A DNA stretch of 64,000 nt from Trichostrongylus colubriformis. Taxonomy: Eukaryota > Nematoda > Chromadorea > Rhabditida > Trichostrongylidae. The stretch is from NCBI GenBank assembly GCA_963978905.1, contig OZ022260.1, forward strand, positions 47,885,551 through 47,949,550. Reading direction: 5' to 3'. Below, in pieces: positions 11,601-21,800 of this stretch. A model generated the notes under the pieces. It was given only the letters and a program-made list of their open reading frames with translations, did no database searches and was not told the origin of the DNA. Numbering within the stretch: position 1 is the first letter of the stretch; every line of letters begins with the position of its first letter. The position numbers and the translations under genes are program-made.

Positions 11601-14600
11601 CTAAAAATTAGATAGTGCTCACTATTGTGGATCTTTTGGTTGACGCTTCTCGGAGATACGCAGGAGGCGAAATAAACTTTATCACAGCACCATGGCTTTT
11701 GCCATGTCGCTGCATCTTTATATGCCGTCGAGCCTTCAGCAAGGGTCTTAGCGCTGTTTCTCCACAGGAAATCGACTGCCCTTTGTTTCTCCACACTCCC
11801 CAAAATTTACTATGCACCGTTGTATTCAAACTGTTCAGGCTGAACTACCCCCTGATCTAGCATGTATTAGGTTGTTCGGAAAGAAATGCGAAGCGTTGAA
11901 TTTACCATTTTTCTCTCCTACTATAAAAGATTCTTCAAAACAGTTCAATCTATTAGAAAGAGATTTTTATTGTGCATCTTTTCATATATCTTTGTCTATG
12001 TCTACTTGGTTTTTTTCAAAGAAAAAAAAGTTTCAACGACTTGAGGCCGACTTCCATGTTCTTCGTCATCCAAGCTTTCATTACCGTTTTTTAAATGCTG
12101 GAACTTTGCCCGACACTTTATACAGCCAAATCTTTCTGCAAACATGGCGACAAATATTTACCGCTTATTGCATTGAATCTTGCATTTTTTTGAATTTTTT
12201 TTTCAAATTTTTGAAAAAAAATTGAAATTCTTTTTTGAATTTTTTCTTCGAAAAAAAAAACAAGTAGATATAGACAAAAGTAATTCAAAAGATGCGCAAT
12301 AAAATTCTCTTTCTAACAGTCAAAACTGTTTTACAAAATCTTCTGTAGTAGAAGAGAAATAGATGGACAAAAAAAACGCGCATTTCTTTCCGAACAACCT
12401 AATATATTCATGGTTGCGCCTCGATTGAAGGCACCGAAGGCAGGCGAGAAGCAAAGTATATTTGAAGACACTAGGTCTGTAAACGAACACTTGAGCTCAG
12501 AAGAGATAAAGTGTAGCAAAACTCGCATTGAAAAACGCGTTGTGGGGCGCTTGCGATCCCAGAACGCTTCACCTCGAGCTGATTCCGAGTTGCCTGCCGG
12601 CAGCGGGCACAGGAGTGGGGTTGATTTCGTTCTTGATGATGTTAAACAAATGAAAAAACAAAAAGAAGCAAACAAGTGAAACAATGAAAGGGAAAATAAA
12701 CGAAGAAGTATGAGAAAAATACTTTTACGATGGAAAATATCCATGAATCACTCTCGACAAGGGGCCGTGTGAGCGTTTGCCAACCTACAAGCGAGTACCG
12801 TAGGACAAAATCAGCCCCTCCAGTGGAGTCTTCAAGACGGAGCGTACACAATGCCACTTCAACTAGTTTGAAGCTATACTTCACCAAGTGCTCAAAATTG
12901 ATCACAAGGCAAACACTGCGTTACTCCGAGACTGCAGGAGCGATGTTTATACGAATAAGGGTTTTTTTTACTGAACTACTCACTTCTACGCAACGGACAG
13001 GACCCGTCGTCCTTCCTTGCAGAACATTGGCAGGGTGCGATCGACTATCCCACACAATCCATGAAGAATCTAGTGATCCAGACACCTGAATGAGATGCTG
13101 CCTTAGTGCGAATTCTAAATCCTATACACTGAAGGACTTATGCAACAGAAAGATGCTGAATGCAAAACGGCTGGATCCCGAGCGACAAAAAGGAGTAAAA
13201 TTTGGACACGGAAGCCACCATTACCTATCCGAGATAAGAGAGATATGAAATCTGAGATAGAACTTCTGTTTCAGTTGGACTGACGCAATTTGCATTTTCG
13301 TTTTAGCCAAACCCAATCGATACAAATGTGTGGTGCTTTTCGCGGAAGATTAGTATTCTGCACATCGGCTCTGCCAAAGAATAGCGTACAAAAGTCTGGT
13401 GAGAGCATAAGCGATGCACCATGGTCATACCCAAAAGAAGAATCCCAGCTGCTCACTTTGAAACCTCGAGCACCGCTAACAACTTGAAGAAATAACTCAG
13501 CACATTAAAGCTCAGCAAGCTCGTCAAGGATAACGGCCAATCTACGAGCCGGCCTCCGTCCCACCACCATAGGATGTTTCAGCTCTCACTGAGGCTTCTA
13601 CACTGTTAACAGAAAAGCCAGCTAGCGCTCCTGTCTGCGCTCCACCACAACAGGATGTTCCTGCTCCCACTGAGGCTCTGAAACTGCCACCATTGGAACA
13701 GCCAACGCGCCAGCCTACGGATGTGGCGCGTTGGCTCGCTCATCACCACATGATGTTCCAGCACCTACTGAGGCTCCCATCATGCACAACAGCTGCACCC
13801 TCCACGGAAGCCTATAAGCACAAACTCGCGCCAGGGCCGGCAGTAGAACCTAAGATGGTGCACAAGGTGGAGCACCACAAAAAACCCAAAGCTCCGAAGC
13901 CACACCACCCGGTTCCCCTTCGTGATGAATATGTTGTCCCGAAAGCAACACCCCATCCAAAGCCAATGCCCCGAGCTCGTGAGGAGCATGTGAGAACGTC
14001 TGCATACTAGAAACTCGGCACTGCCTCATTCTTTGATCCCAATCATCATCTCATTATACCGCGCTATACATATATTTCCGTGACGTAATTATCAGACTGC
14101 GAATATCTAACGATCCCACGCTGTATAAGTTTTAATCTGTAATAGAGGAAGACTTATCAAAATAAAGCCATCCAATAGTAAAAAAATTTCCGAGAGTTCA
14201 CAGCACCTATGGATGTGTTCCGCAGTTGGGAAATAGGTTCACCAACGGTGACTTGGCAATTCATCGCTTGATCCCATCCCGAAAAACCGAAAAACGAATA
14301 GATTCAGAAGAAAGGTACAGGCTTGCTCCCGTAGAGCCGCTTGTGGTAACTTAGTCCGATAGACAAATCATTTAAAGGGATTCTAGAAGAATTATCGGTT
14401 CGAAACACGTTCGCTGATTACGTTGCGATGGTCGAAGGCCTGAATAACCTACCCATGAGTACACGCTGCTCCGACGTGGTGTCAGCGCTTTTACAGCTAA
14501 CGAATGCCCAGATAAATTACGAATCTCACGCCCTGAAATGTTGTTAAAAGAAAAGGTAATTTTCATAGATCACCTATTAGGCCAACCTCTACTGAGATCA

Positions 14601-14920
14601 ATGAGTTTGATAAGATCATTTGACGCAATAGCAATATTCCTCTCGTCAGCGCTTAAACGTAAGCAATCCACATGACCATTAAACGGAAGACTAGGAACCT
14701 GAAAACTAAGTAGATGTGATTGACTAGACGGAATAGTCATTCCAAGTGAATCATATAACACTATGAGTATATCTGTACACTATGGATATAAAACTCACCT
14801 CGCTCTCAACATTATTTAACGAATGAACAGTGAGTGGGTTTGCAATGAAGACGCATCGCGATCTCACCGACAATGTAGCATGGATTGGTGGTGGAAAAAC
14901 GTTGGAGGCAGCAACTATTC
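5673..14920 (-). CDS. KATNB1: Katanin p80 subunit (WD40 repeats plus con80 domain); first exon not found
   Basis: Eighteen exons in continuous phase on the minus strand: 14799-14920, 14587-14698, 14453-14532, 12984-13085, 11349-11447, 11137-11296, 10594-10697, 10400-10489, 10163-10339, 9955-10067, 9288-9377, about 8973-8822, 8667-8739, 8412-8631, 8254-8347, 7493-7657, 5834-6012, 5673-5777 (stop). The 5' exons give WD40 units (LSGHSLAVKAL, VSGSLDSSWIVWDSR, LSPDDIVLTVGTDSTLQLYD, ATFHPSQRMVATYGTERVV). Then follow an acidic/serine linker (SDEEDDDESLSDE) and the con80 part: IEKGHYMIVMQAEK, SGVHQLVASLKHGG, LPKLKEFLQDTSLPESC, APVSSIGVDVAAEERKKKAD, ending ELRDLRDRREHF...LKPL. The p80 subunit targets and regulates the microtubule-severing p60 AAA ATPase. 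The model gives about 745 codons, longer than the human protein (655), mostly in the linker. Exons near 8.7-9.0 kb rest only on phase agreement. The start codon was not located upstream of 14920. Confidence 0.85.
6310..6900. repeat. Dispersed repeat in the last long katanin intron; relative at 41.43-41.90 kb
   Basis: Opens with GCACACTACTGTGCGCG and ends in a GACGGACGGAGGGACGG tract. The same succession of blocks occurs at 41430-41900: CACTACTGTGCGCG, AGGTCGATCG, CCATC-rich stretches with ACTTGTCCC, then the GGACGGAGGGACGG tract. The adjoining 6900-7230 is GC-richer and open in one frame but shows no conserved protein. Confidence 0.6.
11870..12399. mobile_element. Mariner-type MITE, 530 bp, long terminal inverted repeats
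   Basis: Ends GGTTGTTCGGAAAGAAATGC are inverted and flanked by TA. The inverted similarity extends inward to roughly 150 bp per side, including a poly-A/poly-T rich core near 12000 and 12250. There is no transposase. It lies in a katanin p80 intron. The terminal GGTTG is shared with the elements at 23668 and 38879. Confidence 0.8.
12590..12735 (+). repeat. Dispersed AT-rich repeat, copy 1 of 3
   Basis: Contains GATGATGTTAAACAAATGAA followed by AACAAGTGAAACAATGAAAG. Related copies lie at about 32930-33090 (same strand, GATGATATGAAAGAAGTGAA) and 58200-58340 (opposite strand). Class unknown; it lies in a katanin intron. Confidence 0.5.
13575..14010 (+). pseudogene. Possible nested Pro/His/Lys-rich gene or gene remnant inside a katanin intron
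   Basis: An open frame from just after TAG at about 13575 to TAG at 14008-14010 encodes a Pro-rich protein. It has degenerate tandem units of about 80-100 bp: DVSALTEAS at 13578, QDVPAPTEA at 13652, a third in another frame at about 13752. These are followed by a basic tail (KPKAPKPHHPVPL, KATPHPKPMPRAREEH). AATAAA follows at 14161-14166. The TAG at 13575 stands where the second unit has CAG, and the third unit is out of frame, so the copy may be decaying. No start exon was identified. It is read against katanin, within the 13086-14452 intron. Function unknown. Confidence 0.3.
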
Positions 14921-17383
14921 CTAAAACGCACATGTAAAATAAAAACAACAAAAACAAAAAGTTTCTGAAAAAAACAGATGTTATCTAGCACTAAATTTGG
15001 AATTTCACCGTTGTAATTCTTTACTCCAAATTCTTTGTTTCACATTTTCACATACAAGATTAAATTATCGCAGAAAATGCAAAAAATCGAAATTTTATGA
15101 CTTCCTCGTTCAAGTCGCGATCACACGGCCTCTTTGCCGTACACTTGCAGCTTGAGCGTAGATCCGATACGTATCGACGAGCAATCGCGGCGATCTTCCA
15201 CACCCCATCGCTTGGTCACGGTTAGTAATGCGGTAGCAATATGAGTCGAGGCAGATCAGAAAATAGAACACACTAGAAGGGAAAAAGATGACAACGTTGC
15301 CTTTTTTACGCGTTGCAGCGATCGTGAAGTAAGATTATAAGCCATTCAGCTGCTTCCGCACGGTTATTTGTGATTTTAAGCACTAGAGAATTCAATACAA
15401 CCGACAGTGCAATACAACACAAGGCTTCATTACTGTCTACCCCGTGGTCACCGATGACGGGAAACGTGTCAAATCTTATACGTCTGCGAACTCCACCGTA
15501 AGTTGCACTCGCGTTTTAGCATCTGTTCTTTAAGATCGTTTTCATATTCTGCGGTGCCACAGGCGGCGGGCAAGGCTGAATCGTCGCTGCGTCTCCGCAA
15601 GCGCCACTCTACCTCACTGCTTGTGAACGCAGCCACGTTCTGCCGTCAGCAGCACTACCGCAATGTCTGAAGGCTCTCCACGTTGACAACTAGAGCATTT
15701 TCAAATGGAGTGCGCCCGGAGAATCGCGTTTCTCGCATGACTAAATAAGGACAACAGTGCCTGGCACGTTACACAAAAAAACTTTGCCCGGTTTTTCTTT
15801 GAACCTCCACAATAATAAAGCATCTACAGATTTGGGTTGAAGTTTGGAGCACATAAGGAACAGGAGGAATGAATTGTTATCAACAAGTGATTATGGGAAT
15901 TCACTAAAATTTCTTGGTATATCCCATACAAGGACTTTCGGAAGAGACAATCAAGGAATCATCCGAAAATCTTAGTCTCGTCGCTAACATGACTCTTCTG
16001 TCGATGGAATCCCTCCAAAATTTCTTGTTATTTTCGATTCTATGGTTGTATTCTGATTTGGTAGTTGATAGTTTACAGATGAAACAAGGACTTTGTATAC
16101 AAGGCGGAATCCCAACTTAGAACACTGAAGGTCGTGGTTGTGATCACGTACTTTTACTTGCCAGTGGGACACATTCCATACACTCATTCAATATATTTTC
16201 TTGTTCATGATGCATCTTCGGGCAATTGTGCGCAGCATCAATCCATCACAGAATTCTAATGAGCAAGCATGCGACATCAACCAAAGAATGCAAAAGTTCC
16301 AACAAATACGAATTATGGTAACGTTGTTTAAGAAGACGCAAAGATTCCACACATTTGAAATATGTGAAAAAAGTGATCAAAAAAGCTAAAGTTTTAAAAG
16401 TTGCAAAATTTGAACCCCTAAAAAGGCCGGCTTTCAGAAAACGTAACTAAAACGAGAAATAGGCGATCAAATGAAGCACACCCATGGACCAAACCCGCGG
16501 CTTCAAATTAAGCTTCTCAGACTTCCGCTCTAAAGTTTTTAGCAGGTTCAGCGGCGAGTCAAGTACCATATCAGTACGCGATCCAGCACTCAGGTACCCT
16601 GGCCGATGCCGATACCACGGATAACTGAACAAAACATTGCGCAAATTACCGTAAGTTTTCATAAGTTGGAATCAGAGTTGTTGGATATTGATCAAATTCC
16701 GCAGACGGCACCTCGAGAGTCCGCGCGGCTCTTCCGTATCTGCAATAGGTATAGCAGAACCGTATGAAGGCCAAGATTGAATGATCATCACGTTTACGAA
16801 TTAGAAGAGAAGTGTAAGCGAAGAAATCGATGTTGTGGCAAAATTCTAAACGGTGGCCCCAGAACGGAAGTTTTTTCTGTCGTGAAACTGGGATTGGTGT
16901 GTGGGCGTGTCATCCGATGGTCCGCAATTGCACTGTCAATGTCGTCATTATAGAACTGTGTTCGCCTGGAATTCGTTCAACCCCATCTTCTTCGAACGTC
17001 ATCTTGCTGAACAATTTTAATTCCGGTCTGTTCAATTTTAATGAGCATTGGACCTTAAAATCCGGTTTCTAAGCTGAAAAAAGTACTCTGATCACTTCAC
17101 CGAGTAGACTCTATACATATATAATCTGTTGTGGGGTTTGTCAAGGTTCAACGTTGTTTGTCTCGTTGGTAGTGCGCACCTGTGTTGCCTTTTAGCATAT
17201 GTTATGTTTACATCATACTGGGAATCATTCCTGCCCGGAGCCCGAGTGTTGGGAATATGGACACGATATGGGGAAGTGCATCCAGTGTCACTCATGTCAT
17301 TACTCATTCGTGTTGTAAAACTTTCTTCGATGACGTTGTCCTAGGTTCGTTTTGTAATAAGCGGATTTCAAAACGATTTTCAG
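14921..17383. other. Divergent upstream region between katanin p80 (-) and spcs-1 (+)
   Basis: It should hold the missing first exon of katanin and the promoters of both genes, but I could not identify them. Open frames at 15914-16120, 16447-16662 and 16830-17072 show no family resemblance and no matching splice signals. No tRNA or repeat was recognised. Confidence 0.45.
17377..17383 (+). promoter_or_regulatory. Trans-splice-type acceptor of spcs-1
   Basis: TTTTCAG ends three bases before the ATG at 17387. In nematodes such an acceptor with no upstream exon is typical of splice-leader addition (inference). Confidence 0.6.
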
Positions 17384-17386
17384 AGG

Positions 17387-18653
17387 ATGGATGGGATCAT
17401 ACAGATGCTGCCAGAACCGTTGAGAATTTTCTCAACTCATATTGACTTCGTTGGTCAAAAAGCAGCTGAAAGAACATTTCAGGTAAGAGCTTATTGAATC
17501 CTTTAACTAATCGCAGAGTTTTCGAAAGAGTTTGTTAGCACAGCAATTGAGCTTCTTTTTCCGTTTATTTCTCGCCATCTTTTCTTTTGCGATGGATTCT
17601 AATGCAAAACGCCTGAACGTACCACTTTTGGCTCAGATTTTCCTTTTCGCCCACGTAGGAGATCTGTACTTATTCTCAGAGTTAGGGGACTGGTCTGTCG
17701 GGAACGCTTTATGAGATTATTTGAATGCTGTGGAGGTGAGCGAAACGGTGTCTCAAAGGCACCAGTCGCAGCCACTGTTCTATGGCCGCCGCCAGCTTTA
17801 GAGATTAAGCAACCATTTATTAAGGTAAAGGTTGATTAATGGTGCGGGACCCCGAATTTTTGCTGAATGTGGGTGGATTCGAATCTTTGGGTTTCTAGGG
17901 ACTTGTACATGAATAAGGCCTCCTCCCGCTCCAGATACAGCCAAATTCTCGTCCTAGACCCAGTGAGCGTAAGGACCAGATTCAGCGTGTAATGGTACAC
18001 TTCCTTTCCTAATTTTCTGAACGCTGTGTTTCACTGTTCAGGATATGTACAAGGGTGTTCAAAGGTCGGAAGGCGCGCAAAAATGTAGAACCCAAGCAAA
18101 AGGTTCCGCGACAGTTCTTGTACGAAGCTCTGCCTTCATTCTCAGTTTTATGGGAAACAATTCGGGAGTTTGACCACCGAAGCCCCAGAGAAGCTCTGCT
18201 GATCGGGGGGGGGGGGGGCGGCCTCACCCTCTCTTTCACGAACCTGTTTTCTCCTTGGAACAGGGCAAATTTTGACACGAGTGAAGCGGTTCGCTCGAAG
18301 TCGCCGTGGGGGCGAGGCCTACTATCGCCTAGGTCTCATAATTTTTGCTCCCTTGCCATGTTCAAAATACATTGGAATTCTTCGAACAATTTTCAGGTCA
18401 TTATCGTACTTGCCGGTATCATCGGCTTTGGCATTGGTTTCGCCACGCAGCAACTGTCACATGCCATTTACACTGTGCTCGCTGGAGCTGCACTGTCTGC
18501 CTTGATCATCCTACCTCCGTGGCCATTCCTCTTCCGCAAAAATCCTATTTCTGTGAGTTGGTACCCGCTTTGTGACAAAGCTTCTCTGTGAAGGCTCCTT
18601 TTCAGTGGCAACCAGTTGACACGTCTGAGAAGGAAACCAAGAAGACTAAATAA
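17387..18653 (+). CDS. spcs-1: Signal peptidase complex subunit 1 (12-kDa microsomal subunit)
   Basis: Three exons, 17387-17482, 18397-18552 and 18606-18653 (TAA), give 99 aa. Visible family blocks are STHIDFVGQKAAERTFQ, the first membrane segment VIIVLAGIIGFGIGFATQQL, the second AIYTVLAGAALSALIILPPW, then PFLFRKNP and a lysine-rich cytosolic tail ending KETKKTK. The two-pass hairpin topology and size match SPCS1, a non-catalytic member of the ER signal peptidase complex. Intron 1 is 914 bp and contains a run of about 13 G near 18206. It is the first gene of the plus-strand cluster, with lonp-1 starting 199 bp downstream. The start was chosen because the ATG follows a TTTTCAG acceptor and agrees with family length. 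Confidence 0.92.
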
Positions 18654-18815
18654 TTACAGTATATCATTTTATGGTTTTCTTTGTGGTTGTTATCTATGTC
18701 TAATTAATTGCGGGATAAATTTCTGGATTGATGTGGTGATGTTTTCCGACCAGGTCATTTTGCGCCTCTCTATTGAATCATTGCTATACTTTGGAATTCC
18801 GCATTCCTTGTCAGG

Positions 18816-18839
18816 ATGATCACATTCCTTATCGGATGA
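18816..18839 (+). promoter_or_regulatory. Short upstream ORF in the lonp-1 leader
   Basis: A possible acceptor CCTTGTCAG ends at 18814. It is followed at once by ATG and seven codons, then TGA at 18837-18839, 13 bases before the lonp-1 ATG and in another frame. If trans-splicing uses this acceptor, the mRNA would carry a minimal uORF (inference). Confidence 0.35.
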
Positions 18840-18852
18840 GTCTTGAAGGTTG

Positions 18853-21800
18853 ATGTTACGAACGGGTGCGTTGTGCTTGCGCAATGCTTTCCGCCGGTCA
18901 TGGGTACGGTCAGTTTCCACCGTAGTGATACCAAAGAAACCACCTATTTTCCTTGCTCCATCGATCTCAGTAAATCGACCGCAACAAGTCTGCCTGTTCT
19001 CCAACAGGTAGCCTCCACATGAAGTGACATGAACCTTCACTCCATATGTCACTGTTGAGTTTCAGCTCTAATGGAGAGAATGACAGTCCTGCACCTTCAT
19101 CAGAAGAAGAGTCTTCCTCGTTGGAAACTGCAATAGTCGAGGGGACTGATGTTGTACGCTTTGAGAATTCTACGTATTCGTAGTTTCCAGTAATGATAAA
19201 GCCATTCCAGTCCGGAATGAGCACCATCAATATTCCCGACGTCTTTCCTATTGTACCAGTCATAGCTATAAATCGCTATCCGTTGTTTCCTGGCTTCATC
19301 AAGAAAGTTGATGTAAGTTCAATCCTTACTGAGTTTGGTGTATCCCCTCATATTTTGAAAGATATTGCTCAAAAGTTCTTTTATATGACTGAATGTTTTC
19401 CGGTCGTCATTCACGATAATTTCACAATGATCTGTACCAGTTAGTAGGTGGAGGGACCGCTATCAGCCCCTCTTTTGGCTTTTCGGCGCAATTTTAGAAT
19501 GCTGAACTTCCGCTGTTAATCAGGGTGAAGCTGTAGAAGTCTTCATTTGGATAGCCCGGGATTCCGGTAGGCTGGGTTGGGTTGAGAGAATGGTTTTGTC
19601 AGATAGATTACTTCTTTTGGATTCTTATCCATACAGTGGGGGTAATGTACAGTCAGTATGTTATCTCATGTGTTTAGTCGTGTCATTGTTACAGATAGTG
19701 AAAGATGACTCTCTCAAGCAAATAATTCGAAATAGAGTTGCGCTCAAGCAGCCATATGTTGGGGTATTCGTTAAACAGGACGACGAGTTAGTTCACTCTG
19801 TAATATACCTGTAATGCTCAGCGCTTCCTCCATATACATTGTAACAATTTTAGAAATAAGGAAGAAGTCGTGTCTTCATTGTCCCAGCTCTACAATGTGG
19901 GATGCTTCGCACAGGTAAGTAAATAATATTGCTCTCTATTATAATGAAGGATCATGAATTTCTTCGCTTTTCTGCCACAACTCAAACCCAATCTAGATGT
20001 GCCCTTTTTCAGATTATAGAAATGCGTGACCACGGGAAAATTCTGGAGCTGGTTTTGAGTGCTCATAGAAGGTATACATCTGTTATCCTTGAAGCCGCAG
20101 TTATAGCTTGCGTACTCTCACTTCCAATGTGCATTAGGTAGCTATCGAGTAGCAACCGCTAAGGAAACGTCGTTTACAGCAGGCGCGTTCGGCAATGGCT
20201 CGCGAACCATTTTGGAGCAACGCACGTAGCGAAATATTTTGAAATCAACGTCAAGTGAGAGAACACCACACGATGATAGACCGCACCGTCGTGGTTGTGA
20301 TTGTGAGCCGTAACTATGGCCTAAGACATTGCAATCATATGCAGCGCGGTCATGTGATCATGTTCCTTCTTGTAGGATACGCATACTGGAGCCTGTTGAA
20401 GAAGGAGCTACTGAAGAACCTCACAAAACCCTCAATGGCCGAAGAGTAGGATACAGGAAAAAGGTGCAGGATCTCAAACAACTCTCATGCTTTGTGGTTT
20501 CGTTAATCGTCCACTTTTTCAGTCATCTTTGCCACCGCCGCCTTCCAAACCAACGCCCAGCCTAGGTGGAACATCAGTTTTGTTAGGACGGACAGAAAAT
20601 GTAATCGCAGAACCTGCTGAAAGGACCAATGAAACGAAAGCGAAGATGCAAGCTGTGGTTCAGACTATTCGGTTGGTGTCTTACATTGTTTTCCCGCTTT
20701 GTTTGATCTCTGAAATATCACCATGGGCTGATCGTTGAACACCACGCACCTCTGTGCTTTGGCAATTGTCATACATTCTGAGGATGAGAAGGTGAAGTGG
20801 TAGTTAATATAGTTGTACTCGTTACGCAGTATTTCAGCAGAATCTTCTGTGAAAAAGAAGAAACCAGTTTCTTTTCGAGCCAGTATTTCGCGAAAAGGAG
20901 TTACGGTTCTCGTTTTCAGCGACGTTGTCCAGTATAGTGCGCTATTTGGTCAGCAAATAAACCTCCTTCTTCATCCGTCGCAAAACGTAATCGAAAACCC
21001 GGTATATTTGTGTGATCTGGTTGCTACGCTTGTACAGTCAGCAGATACAAAAGAGCTCCAAGAGATGATGGAGGAAATAAAAGTGAGTTGAGCAATCCAC
21101 TTTCGTCTCTGTTGTACGACAGCCTTATTTTAGGTGTCGAGACGTTTGGACCTTGCATTGGTTCTCATACAGAAAGAAAAAACTGTTGCAAAATTGAAAT
21201 TTGACATTAATAAGGATGTTGAGAAAAAAGTTCAGGATCAGCACAGGAAATACTTACTCAATGAGCAGGTTTGGTTCTGGAACTTTTGGTAGTAATCTTA
21301 TTCCTTATTCTGAGGTGGCTTAATGCAAAGTGCAGTTTTGGGGATTGCTAATAACATTTACATGTTCAGCTGAAAGTTATCAAAAAAGAGCTGGGATTAG
21401 AAAAAGACGACAAGTCGACGATTATCGAGAAAATGGAAGAGCGGCTCAAGGATCTCACTGTACCAGAGTACGCAATGAAAGTAGGTTTCTTATCTTGGCT
21501 TTGTACTTCTTGCAGTACTGAAGCATGACCATGTTGCTGCCAGGTCATCAAAGAGGAGCAACAGAAGCTTCAGTTCCTTGATCCTCATTCGAGCGAATTC
21601 AGTGTCACTAGGTATGTCATATAGTCAATCAAATATGATTTCCATCGTAGCATTCAGAAAATCCCTTGAAGATATTTGTCTCATATAGTTGCATTTTTGT
21701 ATTATTTTGGCGAGTGACCTTGCATTGTTAAGGAACTATCTTGACTGGTTAACAAACATTCCATGGGGAATCACATCGGAAGAGAATAGCGATCTTCAAA

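Noticed and set aside
11812..12225. 137-codon plus open frame
   Set aside because: Mostly the inside of the 530-bp mariner MITE.
15120..15260. Segment encoding LKLQ that recalled the katanin N-terminus (WKLQEIV)
   Set aside because: Its splice phase does not join the exon at 14920, so it was not added as the first exon.
18201..18218. Poly-G run (also near 5165 and 60453)
   Set aside because: Simple homopolymers; possible sequencing or assembly noise, no repeated unit to call a functional element.
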